Shown here: one piece after another, positions 35,667 to 44,468 of the stretch
Layout: each line of letters opens with the position of its first letter
Numbering within the stretch: the stretch's first letter is position 1
Translations under genes and position numbers: made by a program
Notes under the pieces: model-generated
Databases searched by the model: none
Told to the model about the DNA's origin: nothing
What the model saw: only the letters and a program-made list of their open reading frames with translations
Source: CAVRXT01 sp049644285
GTDB lineage: Bacteria > Acidobacteriota > Terriglobia > Acidiferrales > UBA7541
DNA: 64,000 nt
Assembly (NCBI GenBank): GCA_049644285.1
Contig: JBARRP010000174.1
Span: forward strand, 1-64,000
Direction: 5' to 3'

Positions 35667-35840
35667 TTCGGGGAAGTCCTCGTCCCGCAGAGGCGCGAGG
35701 CCTTTGCAGGAACACCAGCGTGCAGCGTCAGAAGATAAGATGATGAACCACGCGAGTGGCAAGAACCACTGGTCGAAAGTCGAGGAAAAGTACAGCTATT
35801 CCAACGAGATCGCCATGGTCCGGAGGCGGGGAATATCGCG

Positions 35841-37025
35841 CTACGTCCGGACCAGCACTGACGGACCGAGCTCGCCGATGGAACAGCAGCCGCAGAGACC
35901 CATGGTGACATCCAGGTCAGCCAGGAAGTTGAGCACTACGTCGCGAACTCCTTGTTCCCCGGCGACCGCGAGGCCCCAGATATATAGGCGCCCCAGCAGG
36001 ACCGCTTTCGCGCCGAGAGCCAGCGCCTTCACCGCATCGGCGCCGCGTCGAATGCCGCTGTCAAGCAGCACTGGCACGCGGCCCTTCACCGCCTCGAGGA
36101 CACCGGGTAGGGCATCGAGCGACGCAATCGCCCCATCCACCTGGCGGCCGCCGTGATTCGAGACGATGATGCCATCTACACCCGAATCCATGGCGCGAGC
36201 AGCGTCGTCGGCATGCAGGATGCCCTTCAGCAGGATCGGCAGCTTGGTTTGCTGGCGCAGGAAACGCAGGTCTTCCCATGTGAGCGCGGGATTCACGAAG
36301 TTCGCTGCCCAATGATCGATGGCTGCGACAGGATCTTCCTCCGGCGGCTTCGCCAAGCGCGAACGGAAGACAGGATCGCCGAAATAATTGGCTACTCCTT
36401 CTCCCAAAAGGAACGGTAAATAAGGATGCTGGAGGTCGCGCTCACGCCAGCCGAAGATGGGAATGTCCAGCGTGACCACTACCGCCCTGAATCGGGCCGC
36501 CTCTGCGCGCTTCACCAGGCTTGCCATGAGTTCGGGATCTTTGCCCCAGTACAGTTGGAACCAAGCGATGCCATCGCCGATCTCTCGTCCCACTTCCTCG
36601 AGGGGGCGTGAGGAAACCGTGCTAAGCACCATGGGAATGCCGAGAGAAGCCGCGGCGCGCGCCACGCCGACTTCCGCATGGGGATGAATGATCCCCTGCA
36701 CTCCTACCGGACCCAGAAGAACCGGCGCAGGCAGCTTCGAACCAAGCAGCTCGATGCGCAAATCGCGCCGCGAGACGTTGCAAAACATTCGCGGCACAAG
36801 CTTCCAGCGATCCAGGGCTTCGCGATTCGCGCGGATGGTATTTTCTCCTCCCGCGCCTCCCGCGACATAGTCGTACGCTTGCGGGCTGAGCTTTTCCTTG
36901 GCTTTTTGCTCCAGAAGATCGAGCCGCACCGGGATGGAGATTCGGCTGCCTCTCAGCCCGCGCTTGAAAATCTCGCTCTGCCGCTCGTCGCCGCGAAAGC
37001 TGGGAGGAGAAGGTTTGTCGCTCAT
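35841..37025 (-). CDS. FMN-dependent alpha-hydroxyacid dehydrogenase/oxidase
   Basis: 394 aa, no signal. Family marks are YDYVAGGAGGENTIRANREA near residue 50, PVLLGPVGVQGIIHPHAEVG, WFQLYWGKDPELM, VVVTLDIPIFGWRERDL, the Lys in LLKGILHADDA and the catalytic His with following Arg in IIVSNHGGRQVDGA. The last part, VLLDSGIRRGADAVKALALG, binds the FMN phosphate. Enzymes of this family oxidise lactate, glycolate, mandelate or long-chain hydroxyacids. The N-terminal segment resembles the lactate 2-monooxygenase/oxidase group, but the substrate is not certain. It is divergent from the GH15 gene. Confidence 0.88.
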   Translation of the reverse strand: MSDKPSPPSFRGDERQSEIFKRGLRGSRISIPVRLDLLEQKAKEKLSPQAYDYVAGGAGGENTIRANREALDRWKLVPRMFCNVSRRDLRIELLGSKLPAPVLLGPVGVQGIIHPHAEVGVARAAASLGIPMVLSTVSSRPLEEVGREIGDGIAWFQLYWGKDPELMASLVKRAEAARFRAVVVTLDIPIFGWRERDLQHPYLPFLLGEGVANYFGDPVFRSRLAKPPEEDPVAAIDHWAANFVNPALTWEDLRFLRQQTKLPILLKGILHADDAARAMDSGVDGIIVSNHGGRQVDGAIASLDALPGVLEAVKGRVPVLLDSGIRRGADAVKALALGAKAVLLGRLYIWGLAVAGEQGVRDVVLNFLADLDVTMGLCGCCSIGELGPSVLVRT

Positions 37026-37297
37026 GATTTCAGGCGAGGATTATACGAACATCGAGGTAGGCGTGCGAGGCATTCTACGATCGGCCCGGTCGTGTGTTGA
37101 GTTGCTTGGGCCCGGTGGACGGTGGCGTGTCGGATGCCCGGAATCCGATGCTAAGGTGAGGCTGCCCGCAAAGAAAAATGCCGGCAATTGCGGGTGCAAC
37201 GTTTCTGGTTGGCGGGATATTCTCTTCCGTAGAAGTGGGAGCATCCGGAGGACGTGGCGTCTGTACCTCCATGGGCGTGCCGCGATAAAGTCACATC

Positions 37298-39106
37298 ATG
37301 TCTTCACGCATTGAAGATTACGCGCTGATTGGCGACTGCGAAACCGCAGCCCTCGTCGGACGGGATGGCTCGATCGACTGGCTATGCTGGCCGCGCTTTG
37401 ACTCAGGTGCATGCTTTGCCGCCGTTTTGGGCACACCCGAACATGGCCGATGGAAAATCGCTCCGGCGGGTCCTGTTGAGCAGACGAGGCGCGAGTATCG
37501 AAAGAGTGCGCTGATATTGGAAACGGATTTTGAAACTGACCAGGGGGCGGTCACGCTCATTGATTTCATGCCCTTGCGCGAAAACCAGTCCGACGTGGTG
37601 CGCCTTGTTCGAGGGCGTCGAGGACAGGTTCAGATGCAGATGGAACTCAGCTTGCGGTTCGACTACGGCCAGTCGGTTCCTTGGGTGACCCGCATGGACG
37701 ATGGATCGTTGCGCGCCATCGCTGGCCCCAACATGGCGGTCCTTCGCACGTCGGCGCCGATTCGCGGCGAAGACCTGAAGACGGTATCGGAGTTCACCGT
37801 GCATGAGGGGGAGACTGTCCCCTTCGTGTTGACCTACGGTGCATCTCACCTGTCCCTGCCCGAACCCATCGATCCGCAAGCAGCTCTTCAGAAGACGGAA
37901 GCATTTTGGCGGGAATGGACCGGGCGATGTACCTATCGAGGACCTTGGGCTGAGGTCGTGGAACGCTCGTTGATAACGCTCAAAGCGCTGACCTACTGGC
38001 CGACTGGCGGGATTCTTGCCGCGCCCACAACATCTTTGCCGGAAAAACCCGGAGGCAAGAGAAACTGGGACTACCGCTTCTGCTGGCTGCGGGACGCCAC
38101 TTTCACCCTTTTGGTGCTGATGAATGCGGGCTACCTCGACGAAGCGTCGGATTGGCAGACTTGGCTGCTGCGCGCGGTCGCAGGCAGTCCGGAACAGGTG
38201 CAAACCCTGTATGGCCTTTCGGGAGAGCGGCAGTTTCCTGAACGGGAGCTCGGTTGGCTGCCCGGCTACGAGGGTTCAAGGCCAGTGCGCGTCGGCAACG
38301 CCGCTTCCGAGCAGCTTCAGCTTGATATCTATGGAGAGATCGCCGGTGTGCTGCATCATGCCCGCGAAGCCCAGCTTCCAAGGAGTGGGCCCGGTATTGA
38401 ACTGGAGTGGAAGCTGCTTGAGCACCTCGAGAAGATCTGGCGCGAACCCGACGAAGGGATCTGGGAAGTTCGCGGCCCGAAGCGCCAATTTACACACTCC
38501 AAGGTGATGGCCTGGGTCGCATTCGATCGTGCCGTCCGGAGCTGTGAGCAGTTCGGACTGAAAGGCCCGGTGGACCGATGGCGCGTCGTTCGGCAGGAAA
38601 TCCACGACGATGTTTGCCGTCACGGTTTCGATCCCGATCTGGGTAGCTTCGTGCAATTCTACGGATCGAAAGAGCTTGACGCTAGTCTGCTGGCGATCGC
38701 GAAAATCGGCTTTCTACCGCCCTCGGATCCCCGTATCGCGGGAACCGTCCGCGCCATCGAACGCCACTTGATGCGAGATGGTTTTCTGCTGCGCTACCTC
38801 ACAGATCAAATAGACGACGGACTGCCGCCCGGCGAGGGCGCGTTTCTAGCTTGCAGTTTTTGGCTGGCCGACAACTACCTGCTGTTAGGAAGACATAGCG
38901 ATGCACGGCAACTCTTTGAGAGGCTGTTGCGACTGCAAAATGATGTCGGGTTGTTATCGGAAGAATACGATCTCGACGAGAGGCACTTGGTCGGCAATTT
39001 TCCACAGGCACTTTCGCACGTAGCCCTAGTGAGTACGGCCTTTGGCCTCGCTCGCATGTCCGGACCTGCCTCAACGGTTGGTCGTCAGCCCCAGGATTGG
39101 TCTTAA
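37298..39106 (+). CDS. Glycoside hydrolase family 15 protein (glucoamylase/trehalase-like)
   Basis: 602 aa, cytoplasmic. Start SRIEDYALIGDCETAALVGR is the typical GH15 trehalase-like N-terminus, followed by GSIDWLCWPRFDSGACFAAV. The (alpha/alpha)6 barrel part shows RNWDYRFCWLRDATFTLLVL, then SDWQTWLLRAV, GWLPGYEGSRPVRVGNAA, and the second catalytic Glu region DVGLLSEEYD near the end. Such enzymes invert alpha-glucosidic bonds, often trehalose or short maltooligosaccharides, in the cytoplasm. There is no clear ribosome site. It stands alone on the plus strand. Confidence 0.9.
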   Translation: MSSRIEDYALIGDCETAALVGRDGSIDWLCWPRFDSGACFAAVLGTPEHGRWKIAPAGPVEQTRREYRKSALILETDFETDQGAVTLIDFMPLRENQSDVVRLVRGRRGQVQMQMELSLRFDYGQSVPWVTRMDDGSLRAIAGPNMAVLRTSAPIRGEDLKTVSEFTVHEGETVPFVLTYGASHLSLPEPIDPQAALQKTEAFWREWTGRCTYRGPWAEVVERSLITLKALTYWPTGGILAAPTTSLPEKPGGKRNWDYRFCWLRDATFTLLVLMNAGYLDEASDWQTWLLRAVAGSPEQVQTLYGLSGERQFPERELGWLPGYEGSRPVRVGNAASEQLQLDIYGEIAGVLHHAREAQLPRSGPGIELEWKLLEHLEKIWREPDEGIWEVRGPKRQFTHSKVMAWVAFDRAVRSCEQFGLKGPVDRWRVVRQEIHDDVCRHGFDPDLGSFVQFYGSKELDASLLAIAKIGFLPPSDPRIAGTVRAIERHLMRDGFLLRYLTDQIDDGLPPGEGAFLACSFWLADNYLLLGRHSDARQLFERLLRLQNDVGLLSEEYDLDERHLVGNFPQALSHVALVSTAFGLARMSGPASTVGRQPQDWS

Positions 39107-39287
39107 AAGATCCGCCAAGAAACACAGCGCGCAAAATTCCAAAAATGGAAACTTGAAAACAGGAATCGCTCAACGGAGAGCAGGGTCGAACGGTAGGCCC
39201 ACCAGTTGAAATTGCGAGAGCTCTTGGGCTCGGGGCGTGCTCGCCGCCCAATCGGACGGCGCTGCACCCGCAGGGAGTCCGCCGCCC

Positions 39288-39449
39288 TCAAGAACTGCCG
39301 GCCGGACTGAGCCCGGCTTCCTTGGAAGCTGCTAGCTTCTGTTGTTGCAAACTCTCGCTCGCGCAACGCAGTAACTCCTCAAACTCGCGCTCCTGGCTGC
39401 TAGCTATCTCGGATTTCGTAGGCGGAAGCGACGACTGGGGCGTCGTCAT
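39288..39449 (-). CDS. Small hypothetical protein (53 aa)
   Basis: 53 aa from ATG 39449, chosen because AAGGAG lies seven bases upstream. The protein opens MTTPQSSLPPTKSEIASSQE and has a polar helix REFEELLRCASESLQQQKLA. A longer frame (to 39611) lacks any start signal. No family is recognised; a single Cys sits in the helix. The strong ribosome site is the main evidence that it is a gene. Confidence 0.5.
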   Translation of the reverse strand: MTTPQSSLPPTKSEIASSQEREFEELLRCASESLQQQKLAASKEAGLSPAGSS

Positions 39450-40097
39450 CGTCAATCTCCTTGGGAATTCCATCACACTTACAAACATGGCGTTCTTCTG
39501 CCTGCAACTGGTTTGCCAAAGGGAAGAACGCACGCCGGAACGGTCAACTGCTTCCCGCAAAACGAAGTACGAAGACTGAAGACACAGCGGAAGGCAGGCG
39601 GACTCACTCAAAAGTGTTTATTTTTTCAACTTACGCTGACTTTTTCATCTCTCAAGGACCTCTCGAGGCAGCTTCCGCAAGCCCCGAATGCCTGTCCCGC
39701 ACGGGGCAGCCAGCGTGGACATGAAAATGCGCATGCCCGCGGATACAATCCTCTGGAAGTGTCCTTCCCCTACGGCCTTCCAAGGCGGGCCGCTATCGCC
39801 TCTTCGTTCAAATCAAGAGCGCCAGCCAACTCGAACCCCGCCGTCTTCGACGCCGACGTTGGAGCTCAGGCCAGCTCAGGCTATCGCGCGAGCGGGGAAC
39901 ATACCTGCTGACCGCTTGCTCGGGTATTTTAGAGGGAATGGGGGGCGAGAAGACGAAGCCGGTCAAGCGGGAGCGCGACCAGAAACTAATCGCATCGAGA
40001 CTCTTTTAACGGCGCATCGCTGCGTGCAGACGTTACGAAACCGATTTAAGACGGGGCGCTTGTCTCGTTGAAACATTTATGTCAAGCTCCATTACGT
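39450..40097. other. Intergenic, no supported gene
   Basis: About 650 bases without a convincing reading frame. The short open frames lack ribosome sites and homologous-looking motifs. The right end leads into the operator-like repeats before the DeoR gene. Confidence 0.4.
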
Positions 40098-40128
40098 CGA
40101 AACAAAAGAAATGAAAAGGAAACAAAAC
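40098..40128. promoter_or_regulatory. Tandem GAAA(C) repeats, likely DeoR-type operator
   Basis: GAAAC at 40099, GAAA at 40108, GAAAA at 40113 and GAAAC at 40119 form a phased A-rich cluster about 55-80 bases before the regulator start at 40179. DeoR-family sugar regulators often bind repeated TTTC/GAAA elements, so this probably mediates autoregulation of the following operon. Confidence 0.45.
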
Positions 40129-40178
40129 ATAAGCCTCTGCTCTTTGCTCGCTTTCGCTGGCGCGGCAGTGATGCCTCC

Positions 40179-40940
40179 ATGCTGAACGAAGAGCGTCGCC
40201 GCGCCATCCTCGACCTGCTCGGCCGCAACGGCCGGGTCCTCGTGAATGAGCTTTCTCGCCGTTTCCACACTTCGCAGATCACGATTCGCAAAGATCTCGA
40301 TCTCCTCGGCGACCGTGGTCTCGTCCACCGCACTCACGGTGGAGCCTTGCCCCAGCAGAATGGCGCGCTCTTCGATCCGGCCTTACGCGAGAAAGAAAAG
40401 CAGCATCGTGTTGAAAAGCGAAAGATCGCCGCGGTGGCCGCCGGCTTCGTCAAAGAAGGACAAGTGGTGGTCCTCGACTCGGGCACCACCACCACCGCCC
40501 TCGCTCGGGCGTTGCGTGGATTTCGAAAACTCACCGTCATCACAAACGCCCTGAATATCGCCGCGGAGTTGGCCGGCGATTCCGTGGATGTGATCCTGAC
40601 GGGCGGCAACTTGCGGAAGAATTCCTTTTCGCTCGTCGGGCCTTTGGCGGAAGAGAGCTTGCGCCAGCTTCGGGCGGACCTGACTTTTCTGGCGGTGGAC
40701 GGCTTCGACGTTCGCTATGGTCTCACCACTCCAAATCTTCAAGAAGCCAAAGTGAATCGGGTGATGGTGGAAATCTCTCGGCGAACGGTCGTTTTATGCG
40801 ATTCGAGCAAGTTTGGCCGGCGGACACTTTCGTTGATCGTGCCCACTTCGGCGGTTCATCACACGATCACCGACCGAAAGTTGTCGCACCGCGATTGGAG
40901 AGCTTTGCGCAGGACGGGGATCGAAGTAACCCTCGTCTAA
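40179..40940 (+). CDS. DeoR-family sugar-operon regulator
   Basis: 253 aa from ATG 40179 (MLNEERRRAILDLLGRNGRV), the usual DeoR start, although no clear ribosome site is seen and the frame is open for 37 codons upstream. The helix-turn-helix shows ELSRRFHTSQITIRKDLDLL with RGLVHRTHGGAL. The sensor domain has VLDSGTTTTALARAL, TNALNIAAEL, the LTGGNLRKNSFSLVGPLAEE block and LCDSSKFGRRTL, which binds phosphorylated sugars. It leads a five-gene unit with the SIS, PfkB, amidohydrolase and YjbQ genes and is expected to repress it until the sugar phosphate appears. Confidence 0.88.
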   Translation: MLNEERRRAILDLLGRNGRVLVNELSRRFHTSQITIRKDLDLLGDRGLVHRTHGGALPQQNGALFDPALREKEKQHRVEKRKIAAVAAGFVKEGQVVVLDSGTTTTALARALRGFRKLTVITNALNIAAELAGDSVDVILTGGNLRKNSFSLVGPLAEESLRQLRADLTFLAVDGFDVRYGLTTPNLQEAKVNRVMVEISRRTVVLCDSSKFGRRTLSLIVPTSAVHHTITDRKLSHRDWRALRRTGIEVTLV

Positions 40941-40971
40941 TCGAGGCGCGTAAGGTATCGGAGGATACCGG

Positions 40972-42057
40972 GTGGCGTCGGTGACCAAGTCGGCGGGGGC
41001 GGAAACCCTCGCGGAGATTCTTTCCCAGCCGCGCTGCTGGACGGCTTGCTGGCGGATGCTGCGAGAGCAAGAAACTCTCGCAAGCGTTCACCGCCAGTTT
41101 CCGTCGCCGGCCGGCTGGCTCTTTATCGGTTGCGGATCGAGCTATTACATTGCGCAAGCGGCCGCGGCGGTCTGGTCCGCGGTAACACGCCAGCGCGCAA
41201 AGGCGGTGCCCGCTTCGGACCTTCTTCTCTTTCCGGATCAGGTCTTGGCGGATGCTTCGGGTTATCAGCCCGTGCTGATTTCCCGCTCCGGCCACACGTC
41301 GGAGGTTCTCCGCGCCGGCGAATTTCTGGAAAGCCGCCGGAACCAGCGGTCTCTGGCAATCACCTGCGCCGCGAATACACCTTTGGAGCAAATTGCATCA
41401 CTCACAATTCCACTCCTTCCCGCCGATGAGCGCAGCACGGTGATGACGCGTTCCTTCACCTCGATGCTCATGACATTGGAAGCCCTCGCTGCTGTGTACA
41501 CTGGTCGTTCAGACCTGTGCGCTTCCCTTGAAAATTTGTCTGCGCCGGTCGAGGCTCTCTTGCCCGATCTTTCCCTTCGAATCGGCAGCTTCGTGAAGGC
41601 CCGTAATTTTCGCGACTACGTTTTCCTGGGACAGGGTCCCTTTTACGCCATCGCGGCGGACGCTGCTCTGAAAGTAACCGAGATGTCGTGTTCCTACACG
41701 CAGAGTTATCACACTCTTGAATTCCGTCATGGACCGAAGTCGATCGCCGACCCCGAGACATTGGTGGCCTTCTTTGTTTCGCGCAGCGGCTACGAGGCGG
41801 AATCCAGCGTCTTGACCGAAATCAAGGCCCTCGGCGCCATCACAATGGTGGTTACCGACGCTGCCTATGAGACGGTCCGGCGCGCCGCTGATTTCCTCGT
41901 CGAGCTGCGTTCTGAACTCGGGGAATTCGCTTGGCTGGCTTCGGCGGTGATCCCTGGCCAATTGCTCGGCGTTCATACCGGAATTCAGAAGGGTCTCGAT
42001 CCCGACAATCCGAGAAACCTGACTCGCGTCGTCACGCTTTCCGAGGAGGGCGCGTGA
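40972..42057 (+). CDS. Double-SIS-domain sugar isomerase/deaminase (AgaS/GlmS-like)
   Basis: 361 aa from GTG 40972. The first SIS domain has LFIGCGSSYYIAQAAAAVWS and VLISRSGHTSEVLRAGEF; the second has YVFLGQGPFYAIAADAALKV, TEMSCSYTQSYHTLEFRHGP and VAFFVSRSGYEAES. The TEMS...EFRHGP block is shared with the isomerase half of glucosamine-6-phosphate synthase and with AgaS, so an aldose/ketose amino-sugar phosphate is the likely substrate. There is no N-terminal glutaminase. It lies 31 bases after the DeoR stop and overlaps the kinase start by four bases. Confidence 0.85.
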   Translation: MASVTKSAGAETLAEILSQPRCWTACWRMLREQETLASVHRQFPSPAGWLFIGCGSSYYIAQAAAAVWSAVTRQRAKAVPASDLLLFPDQVLADASGYQPVLISRSGHTSEVLRAGEFLESRRNQRSLAITCAANTPLEQIASLTIPLLPADERSTVMTRSFTSMLMTLEALAAVYTGRSDLCASLENLSAPVEALLPDLSLRIGSFVKARNFRDYVFLGQGPFYAIAADAALKVTEMSCSYTQSYHTLEFRHGPKSIADPETLVAFFVSRSGYEAESSVLTEIKALGAITMVVTDAAYETVRRAADFLVELRSELGEFAWLASAVIPGQLLGVHTGIQKGLDPDNPRNLTRVVTLSEEGA

Positions 42058-43034
42058 GCAAAGAGAACGCTGCCTTCGATGTCTGTGTGGTCGGTGAAAT
42101 CAATCTTGATCTCATCATGTACGGGCTTCCGGAGTACCTCGCGCCCGACCGGGAGCTGTTGGCGAACAATTTGAGCGTCACTCTGGGAAGCTCGTCGGCC
42201 ATCTGCGCTCACAATCTCGCGTCCCTCGGAAGCCGCACCGCCTTTGTTTCTTTGGTCGGTGAAGATCCTTTGGGACAAGTCAGTCTCGAACGGTTGGCCG
42301 CGAGCGGCGCTGATGTTTCCCGAGTCAAGCGGGCACCGGCGCCGGCGATGACCGGCCTCACCGTCGTGTTCCCTTATCACGGCCGGCGTTACATCCTGAC
42401 CTATCCGGGTGTCATGTCCCTCATGCGCTTCGAAGATCTGGACCTCGATTTCATTCGCCAGGCTCGGCACTTGCACGTGTCTTCGTTTTTTCTGCATCGC
42501 GCCCTCCGGCCGCAAATGGCAGGTTTGTTCCGCATCGCCAAAGAGGCGGGAATGACCACCTCGCTTGATACGAATGACGACCCCGAAGATAAATGGGAAC
42601 TGGGAACTGTCTTGCGCTATGTCGATGTCTTCTTTCCGAACGATCGGGAGGCGAGAAAAGTTGCGCGGAAGGCGGAGCTCATCCAGGCGCTCGACGTGCT
42701 CTCGGCTCAGGTTCCTCTTGTGGTCGTGAAATGCGGCCGTCAGGGCGCGGTGGCGCGCCGCGGAAAGGAACAATCCTTGAGCCCCGTGCCGATTGTGGAA
42801 GCGGTCGACACCATCGGGGCGGGGGATAGTTTTAATGCAGGCTTCCTTCACCAGTTCGTGCGCGGCGAGAAGCTGGAGACGTGCCTGGCATGGGGCAACC
42901 TTGCCGGCAGCTTTTCCATCACGCGCGCCGGCGGAACGGAAGCCTTCCGGGAGCGCGCCCATCTCGAAAAATATTTTCGGGAGCACGGATTTCCCCTCGA
43001 CAACACCCCAGCCGGAAAGAGCCAGAAGCCATGA
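42054..43034 (+). CDS. PfkB/ribokinase-family sugar kinase
   Basis: 326 aa from GTG 42054, overlapping the SIS stop (GTGA) and preceded by GAGGAGGG. The first motif is GSSSAICAHNLASLGSRTAF, and the C-terminal signature is EAVDTIGAGDSFNAGFLHQF with the catalytic Asp in GAGD and the anion hole. The opening FDVCVVGEINLDLIM is typical of ribokinase/tagatose-6-phosphate kinase types. It phosphorylates a sugar or sugar phosphate with ATP. The specific substrate cannot be read from sequence. It overlaps the amidohydrolase start by four bases. Confidence 0.88.
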   Translation: MSKENAAFDVCVVGEINLDLIMYGLPEYLAPDRELLANNLSVTLGSSSAICAHNLASLGSRTAFVSLVGEDPLGQVSLERLAASGADVSRVKRAPAPAMTGLTVVFPYHGRRYILTYPGVMSLMRFEDLDLDFIRQARHLHVSSFFLHRALRPQMAGLFRIAKEAGMTTSLDTNDDPEDKWELGTVLRYVDVFFPNDREARKVARKAELIQALDVLSAQVPLVVVKCGRQGAVARRGKEQSLSPVPIVEAVDTIGAGDSFNAGFLHQFVRGEKLETCLAWGNLAGSFSITRAGGTEAFRERAHLEKYFREHGFPLDNTPAGKSQKP

Positions 43035-43906
43035 TCGATTTTCACACCCATCCGGTCCTGATCCAGGAGCTGGCGGCGAAATATCCCGAATACGAACGCG
43101 CATCGCGCGACATCTTCTGCATCGGCAACAACTTTCAGCCGCTCGAAACCTTCTTTCTGCAGATGGACGTCGCGGGAATCGAGCGCGCCGCGCTGCTCCC
43201 GATCGATTGCCGCCGCGCGCGTCGTCTGCCGGTTTCTTCCAACGACCAAGTAGCCGAGCTTTGCGCCCGAAGTTCGCGATTCATCGGCTTTGCCAGCGTG
43301 GATCCGAAGCGCGAGGGTGCTGCGAAGGAACTGGAGTCCGCCATAAAGGGACTCGGTCTTCGGGGGCTCAAGCTGGACCCGGCGTTGCAGGATTTCTCGC
43401 CGACAGACAGCACTTCGTTCGCGGTCTTTGAGGCCGCGGCTGCTCTTCGCATTCCGGTCGTAATCCACACCGGGATGAGTTGGGCGCCGCAAACGCCTCT
43501 GGAGCCTTCTCATCCGCTGCGGCTTGAACCGGCCATCCGGCGATTCTCCGGCTTGCGCTTCGTGCTCGCGCATTTCGCTTGGCCCTGGGTTTGGGAGGCC
43601 GTGGCCCTCGCTATGAAGTATCCGAACGTCTATCTCGACACTTCCTGCTTGTATTACGACAGTCCGAAGGAATTCTTCGAGTTCGTTTTCACGAAAGAGA
43701 TTCCCACGACGCTCATCGAGCGCAGCCTGCGAAACAAGGTCGTATTCGGTTCGAACTATCCGCGCGTCGAGATCAAGAACATGGTTCATGCGGTGAAATC
43801 GCTGGCGCTGACCGAGCGCTGCCTCGAAAAGATTTTTCGCGCCAATGCGGAATCCCTTCTGGGACTTCCCGCTCAGCCTGTTGCAGGGGCAGGGAACCCG
43901 CCATGA
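43031..43906 (+). CDS. Amidohydrolase_2 family protein
   Basis: 291 aa from ATG 43031, overlapping the kinase stop (ATGA). It starts MIDFHTHPVLIQELAAKYPE with the HxH metal motif, then LLPIDCRRARRL, GLRGLKLDPALQDFSPTD, VVIHTGMSWAPQTPLEPS, the His in FVLAHFAWPWVWEAV and Asn in VVFGSNYPRVEI at the place where the family usually has the metal-ligand Asp (GSDYP). That substitution is notable and may change the reaction. It is embedded in a sugar-catabolic operon, where a role on a lactone or N-acyl derivative is possible. Confidence 0.82.
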   Translation: MIDFHTHPVLIQELAAKYPEYERASRDIFCIGNNFQPLETFFLQMDVAGIERAALLPIDCRRARRLPVSSNDQVAELCARSSRFIGFASVDPKREGAAKELESAIKGLGLRGLKLDPALQDFSPTDSTSFAVFEAAAALRIPVVIHTGMSWAPQTPLEPSHPLRLEPAIRRFSGLRFVLAHFAWPWVWEAVALAMKYPNVYLDTSCLYYDSPKEFFEFVFTKEIPTTLIERSLRNKVVFGSNYPRVEIKNMVHAVKSLALTERCLEKIFRANAESLLGLPAQPVAGAGNPP

Positions 43907-44334
43907 TCATCAAGCTCGAGCGAGTCCGTTTACAGACCACAAAATCTGAGCAGGCCATCAACATCACCGCAAACGTGGAAGAAATTGTCCGCGCGAGTGG
44001 AGCGAAGCAAGGCTTCGTGAACGTCCTCACCACGCATACTTCCTCGGGCCTTCTCGTTACCGAAGGCATCCCCTGCCTCGAAGAAGATATCCTCACCCAT
44101 TTCTCCCGGCTCTTTCCGGAAGACGAGGATTACCACCATCGAAGATATCTCGATTTCGACGGCCGCCTCGGTTTCAACGCCGACGCCCATTTGAAAAGCG
44201 TCATCGGCGGCATCCAGTGCTGTTTTCCCATCGAGAACGGAAAAATCGTGAAGGGATCGCGCCAGACGATTTATTTCATGGAGTACGACGGCCCCCTCGA
44301 GCGCACCTACCTCGTGCAGATCCTCGGCGAATAA
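43903..44334 (+). CDS. yjbQ: YjbQ/UPF0047 family protein
   Basis: 143 aa from ATG 43903, overlapping the amidohydrolase stop. Typical YjbQ features are VNITANVEEIV-like strand (AINITANVEEIVRASGAKQG), GFVNVLTTHTSSGLLVTEGI, the DYHHRR core, NADAHLKSVIGGIQCCFPIE and the C-terminal GSRQTIYFMEYDGPLERTYL. In E. coli YjbQ shows weak thiamine-phosphate synthase activity, but the natural role of the family is unresolved. The conserved His and Asp residues line a small cavity. Being the last gene of a coupled sugar operon argues for a role on a phosphorylated sugar rather than thiamine. Confidence 0.9.
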   Translation: MIIKLERVRLQTTKSEQAINITANVEEIVRASGAKQGFVNVLTTHTSSGLLVTEGIPCLEEDILTHFSRLFPEDEDYHHRRYLDFDGRLGFNADAHLKSVIGGIQCCFPIENGKIVKGSRQTIYFMEYDGPLERTYLVQILGE

Positions 44335-44468
44335 AATCGAGAAGCGATTCAGCGCGCAATTGTCAGCACATATTTTTCGGCAAGTTTGCCTACGCGCTCG
44401 GCGCGGCCTTCGTGTAGCGGCCGTAGGGGCATCCGCCGGACCGCGCCCGTTTCCGACCCCGCAGCGGG

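Noticed and set aside
41985..43103. 372-codon minus-strand frame across the kinase gene
   Set aside because: Shadow of the PfkB gene; the plus strand carries all family motifs and overlapping starts.
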